Shown here: positions 21,843 through 32,144 of the stretch, one piece after another
Layout: each line of letters begins with the position of its first letter
Numbering within the stretch: position 1 is the first letter of the stretch
DNA from: Perkinsus olseni
Lineage: Eukaryota; Perkinsozoa; Perkinsida
Direction: 5' to 3'
NCBI GenBank assembly: GCA_013115125.1
Contig: JABANN010000247.1
Location: 1 to 47,538, forward strand
Length of the DNA stretch: 47,538 bases
Notes under the pieces: model-generated
What the model saw: only the letters and a program-made list of their open reading frames with translations
The model's database searches: none
What the model was told of the DNA's origin: nothing
Program-made: the position numbers and the translations under genes

Positions 21843-23025
21843 GTCGAAGCGTGCTCTGTCCAGATTTGTCAGCTGGTTCGGTAGGTCCGATGGCTGCAAC
21901 GAAGGGTTCGACTATCCGGCGAAGCATTCAGAAAAGTCATTAGTTGACCGCCACTTGTTGGGGGTAATCCACCTAGTCGAGAGGCCCCACACTACGTACC
22001 AGCACTGTTTCCAGCTGTCTCCGGGTTGGTTGTGTAAATTATTGAATCGTTCCGGAGGAGGATTCCCCCATACTTGTGCAGCGGAAGGAGCCCGATATGA
22101 ACTGGATGGAAGTTACATCCAATTTCTATCGGGCCCCGTCGTGGGTCGCTTTTGTGCTCTGCTGAGTCTAGGCAGTATTCGCAGGTTGTTCAGGGATAAT
22201 TTTTTTGCTTCCGGCCAGGTGTGATCATCCGATCAGTAGTTCTGCTTCCGGCTGTAGTCCAGCCGACCACAGGTCACATTGACCGTTGTGGTCACCGACG
22301 GATAGTCCGCTTTTTGCCAACCATGTCGTGTGACAGTGTTGCCCGGGCCACCTGCCTCGCGGCGGGGGTGATTGCACTGCAGGGAGAATTTCGTGACCAT
22401 ATTTCTGGTGTGGGTGGCTTGACTGATTTCTCAGCCAAGAGGCCAAGAGGGACAGGCTGTCCCTCTTGGCTGAGGAATCTGTCCCGGACTGCTTGGTCGC
22501 AGATTCGAGATCTTTGTGCGCGCGTGCTTCAAGGAACAACGGACTTGCATGCCCAGGAGTATCCAACCCAAACACTTCGCTATGGTAGCGGCACTAGACA
22601 CGTCCAGCCCGTCTCATCCTTTGGATGGCGACGAGCTCACCCACATGTCCATCCCTGGTGTTGTTGAGTCAACCAGTGCGGGTGTTACTACTAACACGAA
22701 GGCGGAGACCGGGCATCATACTAGCGCCAGCAGTGCAACTGGTGTCCCACTGCTGCGCCTTTGTGTCGAATGTCCCCACACGGCCGGCTTCACGCACGGA
22801 CGGTATGTGACTTCGTCCAAAACTCTAGAAGATCGGCTCCGGATAATGGTCGCGAAACGGTTGGCAATCCATCATGTGTTCTGGCACATCGAGATTGTTA
22901 GTAACACTAACTTAGTATGTGTTTACCATTGCGGAGGATACTGCATCCCTTCGAGCAGTCCCCAGGTCACTCAGGGATCGAGACCGTGACATGATGCTCC
23001 ATCGCAGGTGAGAACTAAGCTGAAG
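21843..23025. other. Mostly unassigned stretch with a long weak open frame
   Basis: A Met at 22324 (MSCDSVARATCLAAG) and an overlapping frame from about 22582 (MVAALDTSSPSHPLDGDELT, with a Thr/Ser-rich part) are open for some 110-135 codons, but neither has a signal peptide or domain. From about 22880 the DNA resembles the 3' flank of the first secreted-family copy (TGGCRCATCGAGATTG, then GATCGAGACC and TGATGCTCC), so this is partly the duplicated flank of the family array. Confidence 0.4.
22442..22470. repeat. Perfect 14-bp inverted repeat, 1-nt spacer
   Basis: GCCAAGAGGGACAG at 22442 is followed after one base by its exact reverse complement. The flanking CTCAGCCAAGAG can alternatively pair with CTCTTGGCTGAG, giving a slipped longer hairpin. 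Cruciform-prone; role unknown. Confidence 0.9.
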
Positions 23026-23047
23026 GCGTCCCGTGGTGACGTGGCAC
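23026..23047 (+). promoter_or_regulatory. Shared upstream motif, secreted family copy 1
   Basis: GCGTCCCGTGGTGACGTG, 143 bp upstream of the start codon, recurs before copies 2 and 3. The core TGACGTG resembles a bZIP/CRE-type site. A GATCGCATCTT-like word follows about 90 bp later. Confidence 0.5.
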
Positions 23048-23189
23048 CCAAGACCAGCCTAATTTGTGTCCATACATCTTCGTTGATCGAACGCTTATGT
23101 GCGGGGGATCTTGAGATGTCCGATCTGATCGCATCTTTCCTATGAGAGTCCCGTCTGTGTTAGCCATTCCGGGGACTTGTCTTTTCTGA

Positions 23190-23585
23190 ATGATGAACTT
23201 CCTCCCGACTTGGGTGGTGGTCATTCAGGTTGCGATTATCGCAGAGGCTCAGCACTTTGCCATATTCGTCCACACGACGTCGTACTACAGCATCACTTAC
23301 GAGGTGAATAAAAACTATGAGGTCACGTTCGGCGTCCGTGTCACTGTTGAGCCCACCCAGTGGTTTCCTGATGTCAAGTCTAGCGCTTTCCATTACGGTC
23401 CATACCCTTTGAAGAGGCTCACGGAAAGTTCCTTCACCGTAGATTTTGAGGGACATAAACACAGTCTTCGTGATTGGTATATTTCTCTGGAGAAAGCTTC
23501 TCTGGACAGATCGGCCGCAATGATGTATCACAGTAGGCAATCATTGAAAAGGCGGTTCACTACAGTTCTGGCGCATCGAGATTGA
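23190..23585 (+). CDS. Truncated copy 1 of the secreted protein family
   Basis: MMNFLPTWVVVIQVAIIAEA is the family signal peptide, and the protein tracks copies 2 and 3 through the motif GHKHSLRDWYISLEKA (about 100 residues). It then switches abruptly to unrelated sequence and stops at residue 131, about half the family length. The DNA after the switch matches family 3' flank, so the second half of the gene appears to have been deleted rather than changed by point mutation. It could still make a shortened secreted peptide. Confidence 0.65.
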   Translation: MMNFLPTWVVVIQVAIIAEAQHFAIFVHTTSYYSITYEVNKNYEVTFGVRVTVEPTQWFPDVKSSAFHYGPYPLKRLTESSFTVDFEGHKHSLRDWYISLEKASLDRSAAMMYHSRQSLKRRFTTVLAHRD

Positions 23586-23746
23586 GTCAGCGATCGAGAC
23601 CATGGCGTGATGCTCCAACGTTGGTGACAGCTGAAAGCGCTGAGGGTTGTAGATAGGGGGAGTTCAAACTCCGAGTTTGCCCAAACCTTATTAACCAGCT
23701 CAAGGACCAAACTGTATACGGATACCAAGTACTAGGACGGTCGGAA

Positions 23747-23768
23747 GCGTCCCGTGGTGACGTGACAC
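23747..23768 (+). promoter_or_regulatory. Shared upstream motif, secreted family copy 2
   Basis: GCGTCCCGTGGTGACGTG, 135 bp before the start codon. About 60-100 bp further on, both copies carry CGTTGATCGAACGCT and an AATCGTATCTT-like word. Confidence 0.5.
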
Positions 23769-23902
23769 GCAAGACACCCAGGTTAGTATGTGTTCCTACT
23801 TTTTCGTTGATCGAACGCTCATGGGCGGGGATGTCGGACCTAATCGTATCTTCTCAATGAGAGGCGCATCTATATAGCTATCCCGGGACCTGTCTCTTGA
23901 AA

Positions 23903-24709
23903 ATGATGAACTTCCTCCCGAGTTGGTTGATGGTCGTTCAAGTTGCGATTATCGCAGAGGCTCAGCACTTTGGCATGTTCGTCCACAAGTCGGCCTACTA
24001 CAGTATTACTTATGAGGTGAATAAGAACTATGAGGTTACATTCGGCGTCAATGTTACTGTTGAACCCCCCGAGTGGTTACCTGATGCCAAATCGAGTTCT
24101 TTCCAGTACGGTGCATATCCTCTCAAGAGGCTCTCGTCCAACGCGTTCACCGTAGACTTCGAGGGGCATAAACACAGCCTTCGCGATTGGTATATGTCCA
24201 TGGAGAAAGCTATGGTGGCCGGTGGTGTGACTGTGTCCGATGATGAATACCCTCCTATTGGTATGACTGATGGCGACTTGACTGTTCTACAGTACGAAGG
24301 TCCTGACACTCTTACCGTAAACTTCCAAGACGACGCAATTTCGTTCAGTCGGGTGTCCCGTAGTTTAGCGGCGGGCACATTTGTCTACAAGGATTGCATG
24401 AAACCGAGTCTTAGGCTCAGATATAAGGTTTCCAGTGACAGCTCGGTCCATATCAAAGCTGCCTGCGATGAGAAACGTATCAGCCCAACTACCTTTAAGC
24501 TAGTCCGTCGCGACGGTAGTGCTAACTACCAGCACTATGACGTTGAGCCGGCTGGAGAAGGAACCTTAGATGAGTTCCGTCAGCAGATGAGGACTACCAT
24601 TAGATTGAGATATGTTTCTGCCAATGATTTTTCCCGTGTCACCTTCGCAGCTGATGGCGTCATCTTGGTGAGGCTCGGAGATGTCGCCGTGGCTTTAATG
24701 ACGAAATGA
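23903..24709 (+). CDS. Secreted protein, lineage-specific family copy 2 (full length)
   Basis: 268 residues, single exon. The start is one of two adjacent Met codons, giving MMNFLPSWLMVVQVAIIAEA, a clean signal peptide likely cut before QHFG. The mature part has SYYSITYEVNKNYEVTFGV-type beta strands, the signature EGHKHSLRDWYMSMEKAMVA, DDEYPPIG, and only two Cys (DCMKP, AACDEK) that could form one disulfide. No transmembrane segment. I recognise no domain. It is aligned over its whole length with copy 3 at 25977 and over the first half with copy 1. Tandem array plus signal peptide suggests host-interaction or surface-coat proteins, but that is inference. Confidence 0.85.
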   Translation: MMNFLPSWLMVVQVAIIAEAQHFGMFVHKSAYYSITYEVNKNYEVTFGVNVTVEPPEWLPDAKSSSFQYGAYPLKRLSSNAFTVDFEGHKHSLRDWYMSMEKAMVAGGVTVSDDEYPPIGMTDGDLTVLQYEGPDTLTVNFQDDAISFSRVSRSLAAGTFVYKDCMKPSLRLRYKVSSDSSVHIKAACDEKRISPTTFKLVRRDGSANYQHYDVEPAGEGTLDEFRQQMRTTIRLRYVSANDFSRVTFAADGVILVRLGDVAVALMTK

Positions 24710-24904
24710 GCAATCTATGAGTGTTGAGGGAGAATCGACGAACTAGCAACCGGAATCGTCCTCCATAACCTCCTGTATTATGTCCTATTCTGTTATCGTC
24801 CGCTTTGGTGACATGAACATTAGAGATCGTATCGGTCTCGTGTTGGAGACGCCGTCTCCCGGTCCCCGTAATTTCCCTAATATGTAATTTCCTAGGCGTA
24901 TTAT

Positions 24905-25050
24905 CTGCAGCTGTATGGCCTATCCACCAATAGATTATTGTTACGGCTAATACCTTATGATCACAACAGATATCAACCTGCAGCTGTATGGCTTATCCAC
25001 CAATTGATTATTGTTACGGCTAATACCTTATGATCACAACAGATATCAAT
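24905..25050 (+). repeat. Two-copy 73-bp direct tandem repeat
   Basis: Units starting CTGCAGCTGTATGGC at 24905 and 24978 differ at only about three positions over 73 bp, so the duplication is recent. It is in the non-coding gap after copy 2 of the secreted family. The sequence is AT-rich with no open frame. Confidence 0.92.
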
Positions 25051-25058
25051 TTGCTCGC

Positions 25059-25307
25059 CTAATACGAGAGCTGAGAAATTTTATTGTTTATCCCACCCGC
25101 TGAATCGTGTAGATCCTTTTCCTTATCCGTCCATGCATTGCTCGGAATTCTATCCTCTAACTTTATCTCGAGAGTACACTCTACGTCACGGCCATTGCGT
25201 TTCCCAGCAATTTGCAAGTTAATTCCCGCGGTGCGCATGTTGGAATTCGGCGGGATCCTACAGTGTTTGGTTCCTATCACTTCGCAGCAGTCGAGGGAAG
25301 GCAGCAT
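25059..25307 (-). other. Weak open frame in the family spacer
   Basis: 82 codons with plausible composition (MRTAGINLQIAGKRNGRDVE, CTLEIKLEDRIPSNAW) but no signal peptide, domain or confirmed splice sites. It could be an exon of an unrecognised minus-strand gene. Confidence 0.25.
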
Positions 25308-25850
25308 CAGAGGTGATGGCTGTTTGAACCATCTCCCCGATAAACTATGAAAGTTGTCATCTCGTGTAGATTGTCATCTCCGTCTGTGTTTTCAGAGATT
25401 TGCGGGGCTACTCGCAAGTCACGTCATAGTTGTACGACGCCAATCAGGCCGCCATAAGGGGAGTCCGCATGGTCTGACAGAAGCATGGGTTATGGAATGA
25501 CCCTTCGGATTTGATGGATTAGGGTCAGCGTTTATTGCCCTATTACTACACTACCTATCAATCTCATCTCGTCAATAGTCTAATGGTTAATTACTCAAGC
25601 CAAACAGGAGACAATTCCAGGATGTATGGCACACGCGCCTGCGTCAGGACCACACGCTCACTGATCCGTTCGTTGATAACGCGACTTGAAGTCACTTCCG
25701 TTCGAACTCGGAAATTTCGAGGTCTCGCCGGCAATCTGAAAATCGCGCAACCACAGGGCAAGATTACCTTTGTAATTTTTTACTCAAACCTACATATCAA
25801 TGGTGACTACGGACTGATGATCATCACAGCAGGCGGAGGCTCCACGAGCA

Positions 25851-25874
25851 GCGTGTCCCGCGGTGACGTGACAC
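25851..25874 (+). promoter_or_regulatory. Shared upstream motif, secreted family copy 3
   Basis: GCGTGTCCCGCGGTGACGTG, 103 bp before the start codon of copy 3. It has a 2-bp insertion relative to copies 1 and 2, but the GGTGACGTGACAC core is intact. Confidence 0.5.
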
Positions 25875-25976
25875 CGGGGCGATGCACTGTTCATGCGTTC
25901 ATCGTATCTTGGTTCATGCCGCGCTTCTGTTTAAGCCTTATCCTCGTTAGCTTTCCACGAGACTCGCCTCTCCTGA

Positions 25977-26783
25977 ATGACGAACTTCCTCCCGAGTTGG
26001 TTGATGGCCGTTCAGGTTGCGATTATCGCAGAGGCTCAGCACTTTGGCATATTCGTCCACAAGACGGCGGACTACAGTATCACTTACGAGGTGAATAAGA
26101 ACTATGAAGTTACATTCGGCGTCAATGTCACTGCTGAACCCAGCGAGTGGTTTCCTGATGCACAGCCTAGTTCTTTCCGTCTTGGTCCATACCCTTTGAA
26201 GAGGCTCTCGTCCAATGCCTTCACCGTAGACTTCGAGGGGCATAAACTCAGTCTGCGTGATTGGTACATGCTCATGCAATCGTCTATGGTGGCTGGCGGT
26301 GTGACAGAGGTTGATGATGAATACCCTCCGATGGGTATCAAACTTGGCGACTTGTCTATCATCCACTACGAAGATCTCGACACTATCTCCGCAACTTTCC
26401 GAGGCGAAGAGGTCATTTTCAAGAGGGTTACACGCAGTTGGAAGCCCGGAAGATTCGTCTACAGAGAGTGCATGAATCCGCGGCTTTGGTTGAGTTACGA
26501 CATAGACACCGATGGTTTTGTGAGCATAAGGGCAAAGTGTGAAGAACGTCGTACTCGTCGCGTTCGCTTTCACCTTGTACCTCGGACTGGTGACTCGTAC
26601 GAGTACTATGATGTGGTTCCATCTGGTGATGGTACCACCTTGGCCGAGTTCCATCAGAGTGTGAGATCTGTCTGTCGAACCAAATATGTGACGCATATTG
26701 ATTTTTCTTATGTGACTTTTGCAGGCGATGATGTCCTCTTTGTCATGCTTGGAGGAGAGCACGTGGCTCTCACTGAGGTCTAA
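25977..26783 (+). CDS. Secreted protein, lineage-specific family copy 3 (full length)
   Basis: 268 residues, single exon, start MTNFLPSWLMAVQVAIIAEA. Same architecture as copy 2: signal peptide, EVNKNYEVTFGVNVT, GHKLSLRDWYMLMQSSMVAG, DDEYPPMG, and a C-terminal half diverging more (RDWYM region highly alike, residues after about 150 much less). It has three Cys, at ECMNP, KCEER and VCRTK; the third is absent from copy 2. Faster change in the C-terminal half could reflect diversifying selection. The upstream motif lies at 25851. Confidence 0.85.
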   Translation: MTNFLPSWLMAVQVAIIAEAQHFGIFVHKTADYSITYEVNKNYEVTFGVNVTAEPSEWFPDAQPSSFRLGPYPLKRLSSNAFTVDFEGHKLSLRDWYMLMQSSMVAGGVTEVDDEYPPMGIKLGDLSIIHYEDLDTISATFRGEEVIFKRVTRSWKPGRFVYRECMNPRLWLSYDIDTDGFVSIRAKCEERRTRRVRFHLVPRTGDSYEYYDVVPSGDGTTLAEFHQSVRSVCRTKYVTHIDFSYVTFAGDDVLFVMLGGEHVALTEV

Positions 26784-27900
26784 GCTTCTCCCAGTGCTCC
26801 TGTGTCTTTGAAGACACCGCTGAGGGGGGCCCTATACGGCACTTCCATCCTATTGCCGTTTTTTGGCGTCTACATTGCCAGATGGAAGGAGAACAGCATC
26901 ATCGTCATTTATGGCCGATGTTCACTCGAAGCTTCGTAGTTGCTTCCGGATACTGGAGAAGACTAACCGAAAATCCGTTATTGTTACTTATTGGTGCTAC
27001 CCTTGTCATTCTAAGGACACCGAGGTCCTCTCGGGTGGCCGAGGTAGGATTACTTCAGGATTCACCCCATTTAAAGATTTATGTAGATCACTTCCCAATA
27101 TACTTGAGCTTCGCTTTGCGCTGTGACTTGAGCCCGCCTGGTGCAGCATCCCTCGGCCTTTGCGTTTGGTAGCTTTCGCGTCACTCTTGGCGACTCAGAA
27201 GTGTATCACGCGTGATTGTCGAGTGGAGGTTTGTCTCCTCTTGATGAGCACATTCCGCGGATCCTATCTTGCTCCGAAGGGAGGCTACGCTGAATGGTTG
27301 TTGGCAAGAAAAGACAGCAGATCGAAGACTGGATTCTGAACGGCAAAACTCGGGTGTTGTGTTCTCAATACGTCGTCGCTCTCAAACACTCTGGCAACCT
27401 TCGAGGGAGGGCCGCATCGCTGGTGATGACCCTAGCGTGTCCGGTGTATCCAGCAGCTCGTGATTGGTATTGTGCGCTGCTGTTTTCTGAACTACTCTTG
27501 AGTTTCCTCATGGTTGGTGGTAAGGATGGTAGACGACGGTCAGGCCGAGACGAGAAGGCCCCACTTGTTTCGGCAGAGGCGGCGGGTAAGGCGGGTGAAG
27601 GGTCGATGTCGTGTTCATCATTCTTTCGGTTGGTGATAGGGTCGGTGGACCAGCGCGTTTCTATCGTACCAATACTATTCATAGCAATAGTACATCCTCG
27701 CCATCGCTACGTTCACCCCTCTCGGTAGCCTAAGTCCTACGAACGAGAGCGTCGCATATTTAAGTTGAGAGGCCAACTTCTATCCTTATTATCTCGTACC
27801 ACCCTAGTACACGCCTTCTCCTACGCGGATCTCAGAACTTCGAGCGTCGACTTCACCGTTGTGTTGTCACTGTTTGTCTACCTCTCGTCGAAGTCATTAG
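26784..27900. other. Stretch without a supported gene
   Basis: Overlapping open frames of 60-145 codons exist on both strands (longest plus-strand one 27294-27728), but none has domain similarity, a signal peptide or consistent splice sites. A 5' exon of the phosphatase gene may lie near 27913, where ATG opens MSVASSKFPPPSNRLL. Confidence 0.4.
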
Positions 27901-28017
27901 TGCTGTGCAGCATGTCAGTCGCTTCTTCGAAATTTCCACCGCCTTCCAATCGTCTGCTCGTGGCATCAACGCTGTCGGTGTCCAGTAAAACAATCTTGCT
28001 GGGCTTTCCTCGAGGGC

Positions 28018-30271
28018 GTGACCTTGAGTGATGACCAGCTGAATTCAATGGCGAAATCTGCATCAACCGTTCTTCAGAGCCTCAGCGTGGCAGAGCTCCC
28101 GAAAGACCACCCGAGGGCCCTCACGCGTCGAGGAGACGACTCAGCCAATTCAGTCCGAAAATCGGGTAACGTCACGGCGACTGAAACCGCTGCGTTCCAT
28201 CTCAATCGGCAACGTGAAGAGGGGTTCAGGTACGAGGCCGATGGCTTAGCGGCGATTCACGACTCGAGTCATCAAACTGGTGATTGTGAGAGTAGCCCTT
28301 GGCGGGATTTTCCTGGAGCTGTTCATGGATCCATCATTAGGCTCAGCATTGTCATCTGCCCAAGTGGGTGGAGTCTCGAGGTACGCAGCATTCAGTCAGA
28401 CGGGAAGGGTTCCTGTGAATCCCCGGAAGGTGAACCAAGATTCCTTCTGGACCATTGAGGTAGCCTCGGCTGCTGGTAGGCCTGCTTTAGGGTTGCCCCT
28501 GTGACGTCAGGACCGAGCTCAGAAGTACTCGTTCTTCGGGGTGGCCGACGGTCATGGTGTAGTTGGCCATAAAGTCAGCGGATTGATAAGTCGTCAGCTC
28601 CCGCAGTCCCTCTTGAGAGAGCTGGCCCGCTCGGAGTACGTCCCGGGTTGGATCCTCGGCTGCGACGTTCCGGATTGAGTGCAAGACCCTGCTACCCACG
28701 AACGTCTGATATATGTTATACCTCAGTGCGAGCACCAGGAAGGCACTGGACAGAGCGTTCAAGAAGACCAACCAGGCTGTGTTGAGCGCTGATATGGTGA
28801 GAACTGCCGCTTTGGCTCTGTTCATAGGGGTTTGATCGCCCAACTCCGAGGGGTTTAAGCAACTACATGCGGATAGCAACTACAGCAGGAATCTGATCTT
28901 GCTTTTCCGGTGATGAATTTCATCATGAAAACGAACTTAATTCCGCAAGGCTGGGTTGCGTCGAACGTAATTATATATATATATATATATAAATTCAGTG
29001 GTGATAGCTGTACCGCATAACAATCCACGTAGGCTCTGCTACTCAATCTTAGTTTTCTTATGTTAGGACGTTACACTGAGTGGGAGCTCCTGCGTCTCAG
29101 TGCTCATCAAGGACTCGAAAATGTGACGCGGGTCTCATGGCTCTGCTCGGTTCCTCCTGCCACTTCCTAGAGCTGCAGAATCGGCAGATACTGTGCCAAC
29201 ACTGGGGACTCGAGGGCAGTCCTCGGGCGACGGTCCAATGGTGGTCAGTGGACTGCTCTCCCGCTGTCGAACGATCACAAGCCTGATAGCCCTGGTGATC
29301 TGCATTCCTCGGAGCGTTGAGTGAGGTCATTCGCGTAGATGAGCTGAAACGGATCACAAAGATGGGCGGTCGCGTCGAACCATTCCGTACAGGAATTTTC
29401 AGTATACCGATGGGGCCGAGCCGAGTGTGGTTGAAAAAACAGGTCGGCCGAGTGAAACATAGCACGTGGACAGTCTGGGCCGGACTTGTGGTGGTGTTCA
29501 GGACTTGCCGGGCCTCGCGATGTCAAGAGCTTTTGGAGACACGATTGCAGCAAGCATCGGGGTGACTGCAGAGCCTGAGATATCTAAGCATACTATATCG
29601 AATGAGGATAAATTGGTTGTAGGCGAATTGCTATAACGACCGCATATCTTGTTTGTGATATACTCCCGGCGGGGGTCGAACCCACGACCTACGGCTCATA
29701 AGACCGTCGCTCTAACCACTGAGCTACAGGAGCTGTGGTCATGTCGGTGTTTCGGACGCCCCATGGCCGGTTCCGTGCTGGTAGCACGGTGCCACTCTGA
29801 GACGCCACTCAAGTGTACTTCGAGATGCGGTAACGACTTCCCTGTCCGCAGGTTCTAGCCTCGGATGGCGTTTGGGATTTCATGCCGAATGAGGAGGTCA
29901 TCCAGATGGTGGCTAAGTACGATCCTTCATCCATCACCCCACGTTTGGCCGCAACCCGTCGTGGCCGCGACGGACGCTTCGGGAAGTTATCATTTTCAGG
30001 ATGAGTTGGATCTTGGTGTGCGCAAAATTTTCCCGAAACTTGCCGTTTGTGCAATTGGATATTTCTTCGACTCTGCTACTCGGAGAAGCAGGTACTACAA
30101 CCAAGAGAATTGCCGGAAGGCCGCCAGAGCCGTGGTGAAGGAGGCATCAGAACGATGGCAAAGCAATGTGAGGTCAGATAGGAGTAGGGCGGTGTAACGT
30201 ATCTTGGTCAGGAAGAAGTCGTCGATGACATTACTTGCGTTGTGGTGTTTCTTGGTGATAAGCAACGTTGA
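28018..30271 (+). CDS. PP2C-type (PPM) serine/threonine protein phosphatase
   Basis: Multi-exon Mg/Mn-dependent phosphatase. In order: an N-terminal extension (LNSMAKSASTVLQSLSVAEL), GRVPVNPRKVNQDSFW near 28.42 kb, SFFGVADGHGVVGHKVSG near 28.53 kb (metal-binding DGHG), ALDRAFKKTNQAVLSADM near 28.75 kb, DVTLSGSSCVSVLI from 29067, ELKRITKMGGRVEPF and GPSRVWLKK near 29.35-29.43 kb, LPGLAMSRAFGDTIAASIGV from 29502, VLASDGVWDFMPNEEVIQMV at 29852-29916, RKAARAVVKEASERWQSN at 30092-30167, and EEVVDDITCVVVFLGDKQR at 30212 to the TGA. All junctions from 29502 on keep phase. Motifs for both metal ions are intact, so it should be active. Exons upstream of 28290 are provisional, and the first Met may be near 27913 or 28051. 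Confidence 0.92.
28971..28993. repeat. AT dinucleotide microsatellite
   Basis: About ten AT units inside the phosphatase intron that ends at 29066. Confidence 0.95.
29661..29733 (-). tRNA. tRNA-Ile (anticodon UAU)
   Basis: A complete 73-nt cloverleaf on the minus strand: acceptor GCTCCTG/CGGGAGT (7 pairs with two wobbles), D-arm GCTC-AGTGGTTA-GAGC, anticodon arm ACGGT-CTTATGA-GCCGT with TAT at 34-36, 5-nt variable loop AGGTC, T-arm GTGGG-TTCGACC-CCCGC, discriminator A. It matches A-box and B-box promoters. Base 37 is G instead of the A usual in AUN-reading tRNAs, which is odd and leaves some doubt about identity. It lies wholly inside the phosphatase intron 29619-29851, antisense to that gene. 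Confidence 0.88.
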
Positions 30272-32130
30272 CGTTTAGCATGCCAATGAAGTTATTGAGT
30301 GTCGCCCTGCTTAGCTCCTCGGCTTTGGTTCGAGGGTTGGAGGGTTGCCTTCTCGTTCGAGCGGTAATCATCGCGTTATACGTACGTGCCTTGAGGCGAG
30401 GGGCTCGTCGATAGTACTGTGGCAGCTCTCCGGCAGACTGATTATCATCACTGATGACGTCAACAACGAGGCGCATGTCGGCGCGGCTGAGAAATTCTCG
30501 GGTGAGTTTGGTAACTGCATCACGTCTGCCCTATCGCTCCTTGCTCAGACGTCCTCGCAAGCATCATCTCCGGTCAATCTCTCCCCGCGTGTTGACGACT
30601 CGGCCGTTGGTCCTAATGGGACGCCGAAGGGCTTCGCCGCCGAGAAGAGGGTAGGGCGCTCCTCGAGCGTTGGATCTTCGCATCGGGCCCAGGTGGAAAG
30701 TTAGGAAAGGCTAGCACGTCTCCGCTGCGCCAGAAGGACGTGGTAGGTTTGTGTAGGTAGCATCTCCCGCTCCCGATGTATGCGGCCCTCGGCGGAAGTC
30801 TCAAAGACTCGCCTCGAGGAGTCAACCCGAAAATGATGTAAGAAATAGTGAACGACGCATCCCCCCGCCGGGAGTGACTATCATCATCCTACGTTCCTCT
30901 CGGCGACGCATTGCCGCTGCACCACATCGGCCTGAGGCCGGCGGCCTCTTCCTTCCTAGGCCTGACGCCTTCGTGTGCGTCAACGGTCTTGACTCAGATT
31001 AAAGCTAGCACTGCCACAGGCGACGCTCCATCTCACTTCCACTCAGCCTTATGGCGTCACTTATGGCGTTTTTGTTGCTCTGATGTCAGGTGTTGGTAGA
31101 GGATCATGGAAGCGAAGAGGGTAGCGGTAAAAGTGAAAGCAGCAGTTCCTCAGGAAGCGACACCTATGAAGACTCTGGTGGGACTGCTGGATTCACTTTA
31201 CTGAGCGCATGAGAAATCATCTGACTCCAGCACGCTCCACTCTTCAGCACTCAACTCTTCTTGCCAATGGATTGTTTGCATGGTAACTGCTTCTGTTTAT
31301 GACAACTGTTGGTCATTGCCCGACTGTTGGATTCTTGTGTAACTCATACTCGAGCACTCCATTCTGCTTTACTTCATCCGACGAAGTGCGTCCAGTGTAG
31401 TTGTTGATGTCATGGCGTGTCAGGTCATGAACAGCCGGATGAGAGGGCTCAGAGATTAGAACGTCGACGGGCGGGCATTCCAGCGAGTGCAGCAGAGGTG
31501 AAGGTTGAGGAGCAAGATGCTCAGCGATACCCAAAGAGAGAGCGAATTGAGATTAGCAGGTGAGAACGTAATCCTGTGTGAGTCATCCATGAGACTGAGA
31601 TACACGTCCGAGACGCGTAATTTCAAGGCGCGTAACGGCGAAGTTGTCCCTCTGAGCAGGTTCGAACCCGAGCCCGTTTATCCGCGTCACATGCGCAAGA
31701 CTACAGCACACCATCGGGGAGGCGACACTCGTCGTAAGAATCACGGTTGCGGCTCCTGGAGTTACTACAGCCACAAGGCTGCATTTTTCTCATACTGTTG
31801 TTGGACGACTGTTGTCCATTGTGCCGTCGCTTCTGCACTTTATTATTACTCCAGCATCTTCCAGCCATGCTTCCTACCGCCAAAAGACGCCCCAAGAGCT
31901 TCTCTAGTAATGCGTAGTGCCCAAATCGCCGGAGCCTATCCAATCCCGCCAATGGCGGAATCCGAAGCGCGCATCGCATTAACTACAGTGATCTTCGTCG
32001 GATGAGTATGTAGCTGATGAGAACCTGGACATCGGGCTAACCATAATGAAATATCCGCTGATCGTGGTGGCTGAGAAATGGTGATGGCAACTTGGCTGCT
32101 TTCGCTACACCCTATTCATTTCTCCAATGC
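30272..32130. other. Stretch without a supported gene
   Basis: Several open frames of 60-165 codons, the longest at 31505-32005 on the plus strand, but they lack recognisable domains and one crosses a tRNA T-arm-like word (GGTTCGAACCC at 31659). A minus-strand frame starting MRLVVDVISDDNQSAGELPQ near 30476 looks coding-like over about 30 residues. No call made. Confidence 0.4.
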
Positions 32131-32144
32131 AGGACGTCCTTATC

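Noticed and set aside
28487-28879. 130-codon minus-strand open frame
   Set aside because: It is the antisense shadow of the PP2C exons carrying DGHG and ALDRAFKKTNQ.
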